Assembly (NCBI GenBank): GCA_937910235.1
Contig: CALENB010000450.1
Span: 1-53,786 of the forward strand
Direction of reading: 5' to 3'
Length of the DNA stretch: 53,786 bases
From: an uncultured Myxococcales bacterium
Lineage (GTDB): Bacteria; Myxococcota_A; UBA9042
Shown here piece by piece: positions 8,938 to 17,071 of this stretch (positions are counted from its first letter, which is position 1; every line of letters begins with the position of its first letter). Position numbers and translations under genes: made by a program. The notes below the pieces were generated by a model, which worked only from the letters and a program-made list of their open reading frames with translations, did no database searches and was not told where the DNA came from.

Positions 8938-11508
8938 TTAGCCTCCGATAGTGCCCTTGATGACGTGACCGATCGTGGCCACCGTGCCCGAGCCCGGCAG
9001 CATCTTGCCACCCTTGATCGCCGCCGTGTTGTCCGCCGCGACCGAACGCGAGATCCGCGCTTCCAGCGAGGTTTGTTCGACCTCGTCTTCCGCCGCCAGC
9101 ATCATGGGATCCTTCTTCTTCTTGACCGGCCCCTTGCTGCCCAGCCATTGAATCAGCTCGTCGATCTTGCGGGGCAGCATGCCCAGCACCGATCGCACCG
9201 CGATCTTGCCGACGAGGGACTCGGCCGCCCACGAGAAGAAGCCCTTCAGCGCGACGAAGACCGGCGAGAGGTCGATGATGCTGAGGACCCCTCTCAGCGG
9301 CACCGCGGCCATCATCAAGCCGCCCATCGAGGCCAGAATTCCGGTCGCGAAGCTGAGCACCGCCTCCTTGCCCCGACTCGCCCACGTCAGCTTTTCGCCC
9401 GCCATAATGGCCTGAATCGTCTGCTTGACCTGACCGATGGCGGTGAACGCCGTGCCTGCGAGCAGGATGGTCGCGGCCGCCGGTAAGCCCCACGCGACCA
9501 GACCCGCGATGGTGAACGCCGAGGCGACTACGGAGACGATGGCCGTGAGGACCCGCGCCCACGTCCAGCGTCCGGGCTTCTTGATGACCTTGCCCTGCGC
9601 CGTCGCGATAGCGCCCGCCGTCTCTGTGTCGAGGAGCGTCGTGGCGATCTGCGTCACCGCGCCGCCGAACTCCTGCGCCCGCTGCTGCGTCAAGCCGCCG
9701 ACCGTCTCCGGTGCCTTCTCCAACGCGGCCAGGTCAGCCTCGATCGCCGCGCTCGACGGGCCCGTCTCCGCGAGGATGGTGTCCAGCGGCTGTGTCGCCT
9801 TCGCCGCGATAGTCGTGGCGGCCGTCGCCAGCCCGTCGGTGAGCTGGGGGATGCCGCCAGCTAGGCGCGCTCCGACCTGCGTCAGCGTGCTGGTCGCGTT
9901 GCCGCCCCGCTCGCGCACCATGTCGATGCCATTGTTGGTCTCGCGCACCAGCGACGCGGCGATGATGAGCACATGGTCGGAGAACTGGGCCTGCGTCTGC
10001 GCCTGCGCCGAGGCGAGGTCGGATTGAAAGGTCTTCAGCGTCGCACGGTCGGCGCTGTCCACCAGCTGCGTCCATTCCGCGAAACGCTCAGAGAGGCCCG
10101 CGAACTGCTTGTCCGCCCACGCGGCCGACTCCGTGAGCTGGGCCTGCGTCGCTTCCAGGCTCGTCTCGATGGTCTGCTGATACGCCTTCACGCCAGCGTC
10201 CAGCTCTGCGATCAGCGCCTCGGCCTCCACCGCGATCTGCCCTTTGGCGTTGCTGACCATGGTGTCGCACTCCGTCACAAAAGCACCTTCCAGCCCGGAC
10301 ATCCCGGCCTCCAGCGACTTCTTCGACTCCGTGCTGGCCGTGTCGACCTTCACCAGCTCGGCGTTGATACGCGCCTCCATCTCGCCTACTGATTTCTTCG
10401 CCGCCGCCACAAAGCCGTCGCGCACCGCGGGGATCATCGCCAGGTTCTCTTCTAGCGTCTTCGCAATCGCAGCCTGCGCGTCCTCTGCAGCCAACACCGC
10501 CGCGTCGCCTGCAGCCTTGTTTTTCCGCTTCTCATAGTCATTTGCAGCCTTGTCGGCCGTGGCGACCTGGAGCGCCTGCTGCGTCGCCTTCCCGCTGGCG
10601 TGGGCGCTCGCGATGGCGGCCGCAGCTGCGCGCTTGAACTCGAGCCCTAAGGCATCGAACTTCGCTCCAATCGCCTTGGGCACCGACACACTTAGCTGCG
10701 TGATCCGCGCCTTCTGCGCCGTCAACTGAGCGCGCTGCTTGGAGACCTTGCTGTCGATATCCAGGGCGGCCGTGATCTTGGCGTTGCCGACCACCAGCTT
10801 GGCCGCCGTCTTCTGCTTGATGAAGGCGTTGGCGACCTCCGAACCCGCATCCGCCGCCGCACGCTGAATGGCGAAGGTCTGCTCCGTCGCAGCGTTCGTC
10901 ATTTTTGAGCGTTGCTCGATGGCCGTCACCTTCAGATCGCTACCGAGCGAGAGGATGTGCGCCTTCAAACCGCTACGGCCGCCGTCGATGTCGTTCGCCA
11001 CGTCTTTCACCAGCGCCGCGCTCGCCACGTGGGCCGGATCCGCCGTCGCCTTCACCTGCAAACTCGGCAAGGTCGCGACCGGCGGCAGCCCCGCGCTCAG
11101 CTGGATCGGCTGCGCCATCAGCCCCACGGTCTCCAGCGTTGGATCGATCGTCTCGGGTCCACCCACGCCCCCCTTCACCTCCGCCGCGGGCACCTCGACC
11201 TCAGCGGTCACCTCCTCCTGCGCGCCCGCTTCGATGACCTCCTTTTCGCCGATCGGCTCCTCCTTGCCGGGCTCCGTCTTGGCGGGCGGTTCGACTTGGA
11301 TCGCCACCTTCTTCTTGTCGAGCAGCGGGCCGAACCCCTCAAGCTGGTTGTCGCTGTTCTCTTCGCGATCGAGCCCTTCGGCCTTGTTCACATCGCTCTG
11401 AACGAGCTTGTCCTTGGCGTCGGTCTTCTCAACCGGCGCCTCGGTTTTTGGCGCCTGTTTCTCAAGAGGCGCCTGATTTTTTGGCGTGTTCTTGTTCTTG
11501 TCACTCAT
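8938..11508 (-). CDS. Large Ala-rich helical protein with hydrophobic segments, candidate injected or membrane-acting protein
   Basis: This encodes 856 aa starting at M-S-D-K-N-K-N with AGGA just upstream; an in-frame ATG 17 codons earlier has no such support. Residues 1 to about 130 are a disordered K/E/P-rich tail. From about 150 to 640 the sequence is a nearly unbroken Ala/Gln/Lys/Glu helical array of coiled-coil character. Two hydrophobic stretches follow (about 649-691, rich in A/G/I/L/V, and about 714-743), then a K-K-K-K cluster near the C-terminus. No catalytic motif is visible. The layout resembles big proteins that sit beside the AAA+ ATPase in extracellular contractile injection loci, but the DUF4157/HExxH module often seen there is missing. 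It could be an effector, pore former or scaffold. The gene lies 72 bases after the AAA+ gene. Confidence 0.75.
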   Translation of the reverse strand: MSDKNKNTPKNQAPLEKQAPKTEAPVEKTDAKDKLVQSDVNKAEGLDREENSDNQLEGFGPLLDKKKVAIQVEPPAKTEPGKEEPIGEKEVIEAGAQEEVTAEVEVPAAEVKGGVGGPETIDPTLETVGLMAQPIQLSAGLPPVATLPSLQVKATADPAHVASAALVKDVANDIDGGRSGLKAHILSLGSDLKVTAIEQRSKMTNAATEQTFAIQRAAADAGSEVANAFIKQKTAAKLVVGNAKITAALDIDSKVSKQRAQLTAQKARITQLSVSVPKAIGAKFDALGLEFKRAAAAAIASAHASGKATQQALQVATADKAANDYEKRKNKAAGDAAVLAAEDAQAAIAKTLEENLAMIPAVRDGFVAAAKKSVGEMEARINAELVKVDTASTESKKSLEAGMSGLEGAFVTECDTMVSNAKGQIAVEAEALIAELDAGVKAYQQTIETSLEATQAQLTESAAWADKQFAGLSERFAEWTQLVDSADRATLKTFQSDLASAQAQTQAQFSDHVLIIAASLVRETNNGIDMVRERGGNATSTLTQVGARLAGGIPQLTDGLATAATTIAAKATQPLDTILAETGPSSAAIEADLAALEKAPETVGGLTQQRAQEFGGAVTQIATTLLDTETAGAIATAQGKVIKKPGRWTWARVLTAIVSVVASAFTIAGLVAWGLPAAATILLAGTAFTAIGQVKQTIQAIMAGEKLTWASRGKEAVLSFATGILASMGGLMMAAVPLRGVLSIIDLSPVFVALKGFFSWAAESLVGKIAVRSVLGMLPRKIDELIQWLGSKGPVKKKKDPMMLAAEDEVEQTSLEARISRSVAADNTAAIKGGKMLPGSGTVATIGHVIKGTIGG

Positions 11509-11580
11509 GAGATTTCCTGTGAGGCAGGGCTGATGCCAGCGCCGGAACGGACGGCGCAAACGAGGGTGAGGGCGCGGCGG

Positions 11581-13725
11581 CTAGGGATCGTCAAACAGCG
11601 AGCGGCGACGACGCGCGACGATGCCCCGCTCACGATGAAGGTCTTCCACCGCTGCGAGTAGAAGTTCGTGTCCTAACAACACGCCGGTGGCCACCGCACG
11701 GGCGGAGGCTTTGTAGATGACACCCAGAATGTCGGCACCGACGAGCTGGTAGTCCTCGGCGAGCTCGTCCACGTCGATGTCGTCGAGGCGGTGCGTCGCG
11801 GCGGGCAGCATCGACTCCCAGAGGGCGTGGCGCTGGTCCGCGCTGGGCTCGCTAAACGCCAGCTTGAATCGGATGCGACGCTGAAACGCCGGGTCGAGGT
11901 TGCCCTCCAGATTCGTCGTCAGCACCGTGATGCCTTCGTACGCCTCCATACGTTGGAGCAGATAGTTCACGCCGGCGTTGGCGTACCGATCGGTGGACGT
12001 CGCCACCTCCGTGCGGCGCGCAAAGAGACTGTCCGCCTCGTCGAAGAGCAGGATGGCCTGGCCACGGCCCGCTTCATCGAAGATGCGCTCCAGCTTCTTC
12101 TCCGTCTCGCCGATGTACTTGTCCGTCACCTGCGCGAGGTTGACCTTGAACAGCTCCAATCCGAGCTCAGCCGCCATCACGCCGGCGGCCATGGTCTTTC
12201 CGGTGCCGGGAGGACCTCCGAATAGCACCGTCAACCCACGACCGTAAGGCATCTTATGATCGAAACCCCAGCGCGTCATGAGGGTCTCGCGGTCTCGGAA
12301 GAGCGCGACGATTTCGCTCAGCTGCTGGGTCACGCGCGGCTCGACGACGAGGTCTTTGCGTTGGAATTGGGTCGATACACGCGTCGCCAAGTCACCGAGG
12401 GCGTGGCTCAGCTGATTGCGCAGCGCCTGCGTCATGGCCTCGGCGCTGATAACGGGCGCGGCGCTGCCAGCTACCTGGGCGCTCGCAGCGGACACAGCAT
12501 GACGCATGGCGCCACCGGTGAGACTGTAGTGAGCGACCAATCGCTCGAAGTCGACGCCGCTCTCGAGCCTCTCGGCGGGCGGCGCGACCACACGCCAGAT
12601 CTCGCGCTGATCCGCACCCGTGGGCATCGGCAGACGCACCTCGAGGACTTGGCCGTCGGACTGGCCCAGGCGCGCGCGCAACCCTCGGATGCCGCGCTCA
12701 ACCCCCAGGATCAACGGCTCGTCGCTGAAGAGCAGGTCGTCGAGGACCGTCGATTCGGCGCCCGTCGCCCCTTCGCCCGGCAGGCTGTCGAGTTGACGCA
12801 GATACAGGGGCGTATCGGCGAGCCGCGCCTCGAGCCGCACGTCCCGCAACAACCGCTCGCGATCGTGCTGATCGGCCGGCAGTCGCGCCATGTCGAGCGC
12901 CACCAGCGCACCTTCGAAGCGCGTCACGAGGGCCCGACGTCCTGCCCCCTCTGGACCGATCAGCATCAGTCGGCGCCGCGGGCCGCCCCGCAGCCAAGTG
13001 AGCGCCTGCATGAGGTTGCCGAGCACGTCGGTGGGCAGCACCAAGCGCTCGTCGGTCGCGGTGCGACGCTCCAGGGCCGGTGAGAGGCGTGGCTGCACCG
13101 CGTCGCCATGCAGCGCCCACGACACCAACCGTGGCGCAGCCATGACGGTGACGCGCGAGGGCGGCGCGTCTTCCAGCGCGCCTTGCGTGGCCTCGACCAG
13201 CGCGGCGCCCAGGTCGACGAGGCCACCCTGCAGCCCGCCGTCAGGCCGCAGCCACCGCTCGATCGCGGCAGGGCCATGGCCCGCCTCGGCGAGCAGCTCG
13301 ACAAAGAAAGGCCAGGTGCCGTGTTTCTGCGTGAAGTCGGCGTAGGCGTGACGGTACGCGCGCTGCATGTCGACCGACACCTCGGGCGCGATGAGCGCGA
13401 TAGCGAGGTCGTAGCCGGCTTGGTCGAGACGCAGCCGCGTGCGCAGCTGCTGGAGGGGTAAGATGCAGCCGGCGTCGCTGGACGCCGCCACCCGCTCGCG
13501 TACCTGCGTGTCGAGCAGCGCGAGATTATCGTCCGGTGCGATGCGGGCATCGGGCTCGGCGCCGAGGATCTGGGCCATCTCCTCGACCGTCACGAACGCG
13601 TGCAAATAGCCCTGATTGGAGGGCTTGTAGCGCGCGGCATGGCGCCATTGATAGCGCCGTAGCCAATGCTGGACACGCAGCAGCTCGGCGTTCAGGTGCG
13701 CTCGGGGTGTGTCGAAAAGCATCAT
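11581..13725 (-). CDS. Winged-helix AAA+ ATPase (contractile-injection-type), first AAA domain degenerate
   Basis: The 714-aa product is read from the double ATG at 13725/13722; the frame is open further up but without a ribosome site. An N-terminal helical/winged-helix region (about 1-220) resembles the domain preceding AAA modules in this family. The first AAA-like domain has a damaged P-loop, G-P-E-G-A-G-R-R (about residue 255), with Arg in place of the catalytic Lys. The second is intact: Walker A G-G-P-P-G-T-G-K-T (about 501-509), Walker B I-L-L-F-D-E-A-D-S-L-F (about 555), and sensor/Arg-finger region T-T-N-L-E-G-N-L-D-P-A-F. Such ATPases are core accessory genes of eCIS particles, though sheath, tube and baseplate genes are absent here. 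A second winged-helix AAA+ protein lies at 41599-43875. Confidence 0.87.
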   Translation of the reverse strand: MMLFDTPRAHLNAELLRVQHWLRRYQWRHAARYKPSNQGYLHAFVTVEEMAQILGAEPDARIAPDDNLALLDTQVRERVAASSDAGCILPLQQLRTRLRLDQAGYDLAIALIAPEVSVDMQRAYRHAYADFTQKHGTWPFFVELLAEAGHGPAAIERWLRPDGGLQGGLVDLGAALVEATQGALEDAPPSRVTVMAAPRLVSWALHGDAVQPRLSPALERRTATDERLVLPTDVLGNLMQALTWLRGGPRRRLMLIGPEGAGRRALVTRFEGALVALDMARLPADQHDRERLLRDVRLEARLADTPLYLRQLDSLPGEGATGAESTVLDDLLFSDEPLILGVERGIRGLRARLGQSDGQVLEVRLPMPTGADQREIWRVVAPPAERLESGVDFERLVAHYSLTGGAMRHAVSAASAQVAGSAAPVISAEAMTQALRNQLSHALGDLATRVSTQFQRKDLVVEPRVTQQLSEIVALFRDRETLMTRWGFDHKMPYGRGLTVLFGGPPGTGKTMAAGVMAAELGLELFKVNLAQVTDKYIGETEKKLERIFDEAGRGQAILLFDEADSLFARRTEVATSTDRYANAGVNYLLQRMEAYEGITVLTTNLEGNLDPAFQRRIRFKLAFSEPSADQRHALWESMLPAATHRLDDIDVDELAEDYQLVGADILGVIYKASARAVATGVLLGHELLLAAVEDLHRERGIVARRRRSLFDDP

Positions 13726-13875
13726 CAGGCACAGGCTCGCAATCGGTCGGTGGTGACCCGGCAAAGCATGCCCAAACGACAGACTAAGCGGCCACCACCT
13801 GACGAATCATCCGACCAGCAGGTGGGGCTGCGCGGCCCCCTTGCCCACGCCCCCACAACCCGCCAACCTGGCGCC

Positions 13876-16800
13876 ATGCTCAACCCACCCGACGCCCCCT
13901 CCCTCGCCGAAGGCCTCCACGAGCGCCTGCTCACGAGCGAGGTGCAGCGCGCCCTCGATCACCTCGCCGTCGACGGCTGGTCCGCCACCACCGACTCACT
14001 CTCCGCCGACCAACTCCCAACCGTCCTCGCCAGCCACCTCGCCCGAGTCCTCGGCCGCGCGCTACCCAAGGACCCAGAAAAACAGGTCGCGCTGACCAAC
14101 GCGCTGCTCGTCGTGATGCAGCAGCACGCGCCCAGTTCCACCGCCAAGTCGCTCCCCGCCGAGCACGTTCACACCCCGCCGCGGGAGCTCTCTGCGCTGG
14201 TTCGAAAACGCCCGCCGCTGCAGCCCGAGCCACCGCTGAGACCCCACACACGCCTGTCCGAGAGCGCTTTACTGACCAACGCCTCAGGAGACGAGGCCAT
14301 CGGCCCAGCCCTTATCGCCGAGCTCGCCTCCGCCGATCGTGTCGATCTCCTCTGCGCCTTCATCCGCTGGCACGGTCTGCGTCTGCTGCTCGGCCCGCTC
14401 CAGGCGCTGACCGCGCGCGGCGGGACGCTTCGGGTCCTTACGAGCACCTACATGGGCGGCACCGAACGCGCGGCGCTCGATCGCCTCGAGACCCTCGGCG
14501 CCGAGATCCGCGTCGCCTACGAGTCCAAGACCACGCGCCTGCACGCCAAGGCCTGGCTGATCCACCGCGAATCCGGCTATTCCACGGCCTACATCGGCAG
14601 CAGCAACCTCTCCCGCGCCGCGATGCTCGACGGCGTTGAGTGGAACGTCCGCCTCGCTGAGACCGCGTCGCCGCATCTGCTGAGCAAGTTCCGCGCGACG
14701 TTTGATTCCTACTGGGAGTCGCATCGTTTCGAGCCCTACACCCAGGCCGACAACGCCGCGCAGTTCGATCTCGCCGTTCGTCGTGAGCAAGGGGCCAGCG
14801 TCGCCGCCTCGCTGCTCTCGCCTTTTGAGATTCGCCCCTATCCGTACCAGCGCGCCATGCTTGAGCAGCTCGCCGCCGAGCGCGCGCTGCACCACCGCTT
14901 CGCCAACCTCGTCGTCGCCGCCACGGGTACCGGAAAGACCGTGCTCGCCGCGTTCGATTATCTCGCGATTGCAAGGCAGCACGCCGCGCCGCCGCGGCTG
15001 CTGTTCGTCGCGCATCGCAAAGAGATCTTGCAGCAAGCGCTGGCCACCTTCCGCCAAATCATGCGCGACGGCACCTTCGGTGAGCTCGCCGTCGCCAACC
15101 ACAAACCCGTGCGCTGGCAGCACGTCTTCGCGTCGATTCAGTCCCTGCGCGCACAGACCGCGCTGCCAGCAGACCACTTTGACGTCGTCATCATCGATGA
15201 GTTTCACCACGCCGCCGCCGCGAGCTACACGCGCCTGCTCGATCACATCGAACCCCAGATCTTGCTCGGCCTGACCGCCACGCCCGAGCGGGCCGACGGC
15301 CTCGATATTCTGCGCTGGTTTGGCGGAAAACCGGCGGTTGAGCTGCGCATCTGGGACGCGCTCGACCAGCAGCTGCTGTGCCCCTTTCACTACTTCGGCG
15401 TCAACGACGAGACCGACCTGCGCGGCGACGAGCTCTGGCGCAATGGCCGCTACGACCTCGCCGCGCTGGAGGGGGTCTACACTGCAGACCACGGCCGTGT
15501 CGCGTTGATCCTTCGTGCCCTAAGAACCCAGATTCTCGACCTGGGAGCGATGCGCGCGATCGGTTTTTGTGTGACGAGAAAACACGCCACGTTCATGGCC
15601 GAGGCCTTCACAAGAGCCGGCATCCCCTCGCTCGCGGTGCTGGGCACGACCGACCACGACAGCCGCGACGCAGCGCTGCGCAAGCTCCGCAAGGGCGAGG
15701 TGAACGTGCTGTTTGCGGTCGACATCTACAACGAAGGCGTCGACGTGCCCGAGGTCGACACGCTGCTCATGCTCCGGCCGACCCACAGCGCGACGCTTTT
15801 TCTGCAGCAGCTCGGCCGCGGCCTGCGACTGTCGGACGACAAGCCGTGCTGCACGGTGCTCGACTTCATCGGTCTGCAGCATCGGCGATTTCGCTTCGAT
15901 CTGCGGTATCGCGCGCTCACCGGCGCGTCACGCAAGGGGCTGGAACAGGGCATCGCGGAGGGTTTTGCGCGGCTGCCGGCGGGGTGTCACATCACCTTCG
16001 ACCGGGTCGCGCGGCAGCGGGTGCTCGCCCACATTCGCGCTTGTCTACCGACCACCCAACAACAGCTAGTCACCGAGCTGCAGCGCCTGGGCCCGAAGAC
16101 CTCGCTGGCGGAGTTTCTGGAGCAGACCGTGCTGGAGCCTGAAGATCTGTACCGCTCCAAGCGCACGTTCACCGCGCTGCGCCGGGGCGCTGGGTTTGAT
16201 TCGAACTCGAATGACAAAGACACCGCGCTGCTCGCCCGCCTGCAGACGCTCTTGCACATCGACGATCTGGCGCGCGTCACGGCCTACGTCACGCTGCTCC
16301 AGCAGCCACGTCCGCCCCAGATCAGCGCGCTTGAACCCCGCGAACTGCGTTTGGTGACGATGTTGCACTTCGGTCTGCGCGGTCACGCCGCCGCCTGGCG
16401 CGCGCTGCAACGATCGATGGATGACCTGTGGTCGCACGACGCCGTTCGCCTTGAACTGTCTGAGCTGTTGAGACTCCAAGGCAGTCGCGCGATGACCGTG
16501 ACGCATGACTTGAGTTTGCTGCGGCCCGTGCCATTGCGGGTGCACGCCCGTTACACGCGCGACGAGATCCGCGCTGCCCTCGGCGACCTGACGGCTGAGC
16601 AGCCGTGGAGCCATCGGGAAGGGGTGATGCGGAGCCGCGATAACGCGTTGGATGTGCTGTTTGTGACGCTCAACAAGGACGCGAAACACTTCTCGCCATC
16701 GACGAGCTATCGCGACTATCCGATCTCTGATGTGTTGTTCCATTGGGAGTCGCAGAGCGTCACCAGCGTTGAATCTGCGACCGGGCAGCGCTATCTCAAC

Positions 16801-17001
16801 CACAAAGCTGAGGGTTCGAACGTGCTGCTCTGTGTGCGCGAGACCGGCAAGGATAGCCGCGGGGTGGCGGCGCCGTTTACCTGTCTGGGGTTGGTGGACT
16901 ATGTACGTCATCAGGGTAGCCGGCCGATCGCGATTACTTGGCGGCTTCGTCAGCCGATGCCGGCGGTGTTGTTTGAGCGCGGGAAGGCTGTGGCGGGGTA
17001 G
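13876..17001 (+). CDS. PLD-nuclease / SF2 helicase / DUF3427 protein
   Basis: The 1041-aa product is read from M-L-N-P-P-D-A-P; the frame is open about 70 codons further up, but that part overlaps the divergent AAA+ gene. Domain order is as follows. A short N-terminal region (L-H-E-R-L-L-T-S-E-V) is followed by a PLD-like nuclease with R-L-H-A-K-A-W-L (His and Lys at about 223 and 225) and I-G-S-S-N-L-S (about 240). An SF2 helicase follows with Walker A A-T-G-T-G-K-T (about 349-355), D-E-F-H (about 441) and G-L-T-A-T-P-E-R. The C-terminal DUF3427 module has T-L-N-K-D-A-K-H-F-S-P-S-T-S-Y and L-F-H-W-E-S-Q-S. This fusion is widespread in bacterial defence neighbourhoods. It probably unwinds and cuts foreign DNA; that role is inferred. 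Confidence 0.93.
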   Translation: MLNPPDAPSLAEGLHERLLTSEVQRALDHLAVDGWSATTDSLSADQLPTVLASHLARVLGRALPKDPEKQVALTNALLVVMQQHAPSSTAKSLPAEHVHTPPRELSALVRKRPPLQPEPPLRPHTRLSESALLTNASGDEAIGPALIAELASADRVDLLCAFIRWHGLRLLLGPLQALTARGGTLRVLTSTYMGGTERAALDRLETLGAEIRVAYESKTTRLHAKAWLIHRESGYSTAYIGSSNLSRAAMLDGVEWNVRLAETASPHLLSKFRATFDSYWESHRFEPYTQADNAAQFDLAVRREQGASVAASLLSPFEIRPYPYQRAMLEQLAAERALHHRFANLVVAATGTGKTVLAAFDYLAIARQHAAPPRLLFVAHRKEILQQALATFRQIMRDGTFGELAVANHKPVRWQHVFASIQSLRAQTALPADHFDVVIIDEFHHAAAASYTRLLDHIEPQILLGLTATPERADGLDILRWFGGKPAVELRIWDALDQQLLCPFHYFGVNDETDLRGDELWRNGRYDLAALEGVYTADHGRVALILRALRTQILDLGAMRAIGFCVTRKHATFMAEAFTRAGIPSLAVLGTTDHDSRDAALRKLRKGEVNVLFAVDIYNEGVDVPEVDTLLMLRPTHSATLFLQQLGRGLRLSDDKPCCTVLDFIGLQHRRFRFDLRYRALTGASRKGLEQGIAEGFARLPAGCHITFDRVARQRVLAHIRACLPTTQQQLVTELQRLGPKTSLAEFLEQTVLEPEDLYRSKRTFTALRRGAGFDSNSNDKDTALLARLQTLLHIDDLARVTAYVTLLQQPRPPQISALEPRELRLVTMLHFGLRGHAAAWRALQRSMDDLWSHDAVRLELSELLRLQGSRAMTVTHDLSLLRPVPLRVHARYTRDEIRAALGDLTAEQPWSHREGVMRSRDNALDVLFVTLNKDAKHFSPSTSYRDYPISDVLFHWESQSVTSVESATGQRYLNHKAEGSNVLLCVRETGKDSRGVAAPFTCLGLVDYVRHQGSRPIAITWRLRQPMPAVLFERGKAVAG

Positions 17002-17071
17002 GTGGGAGCACGTCGGCTCGACCTAGGCTGGCGTTCACGTACCTGCCCGCTTGTGACCAGAGAAAACCGAA

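Noticed and set aside
14284-15492. A 402-codon minus-strand frame opposite the PLD-helicase
   Set aside because: It mirrors conserved SF2 helicase codons and has no domain of its own.
17002-17071. A hairpin terminator between the convergent PLD-helicase and 743-aa genes
   Set aside because: Only weak, interrupted complementarity (around GTAGGTGGGA and CTGCCCGC) is visible and there is no T run.
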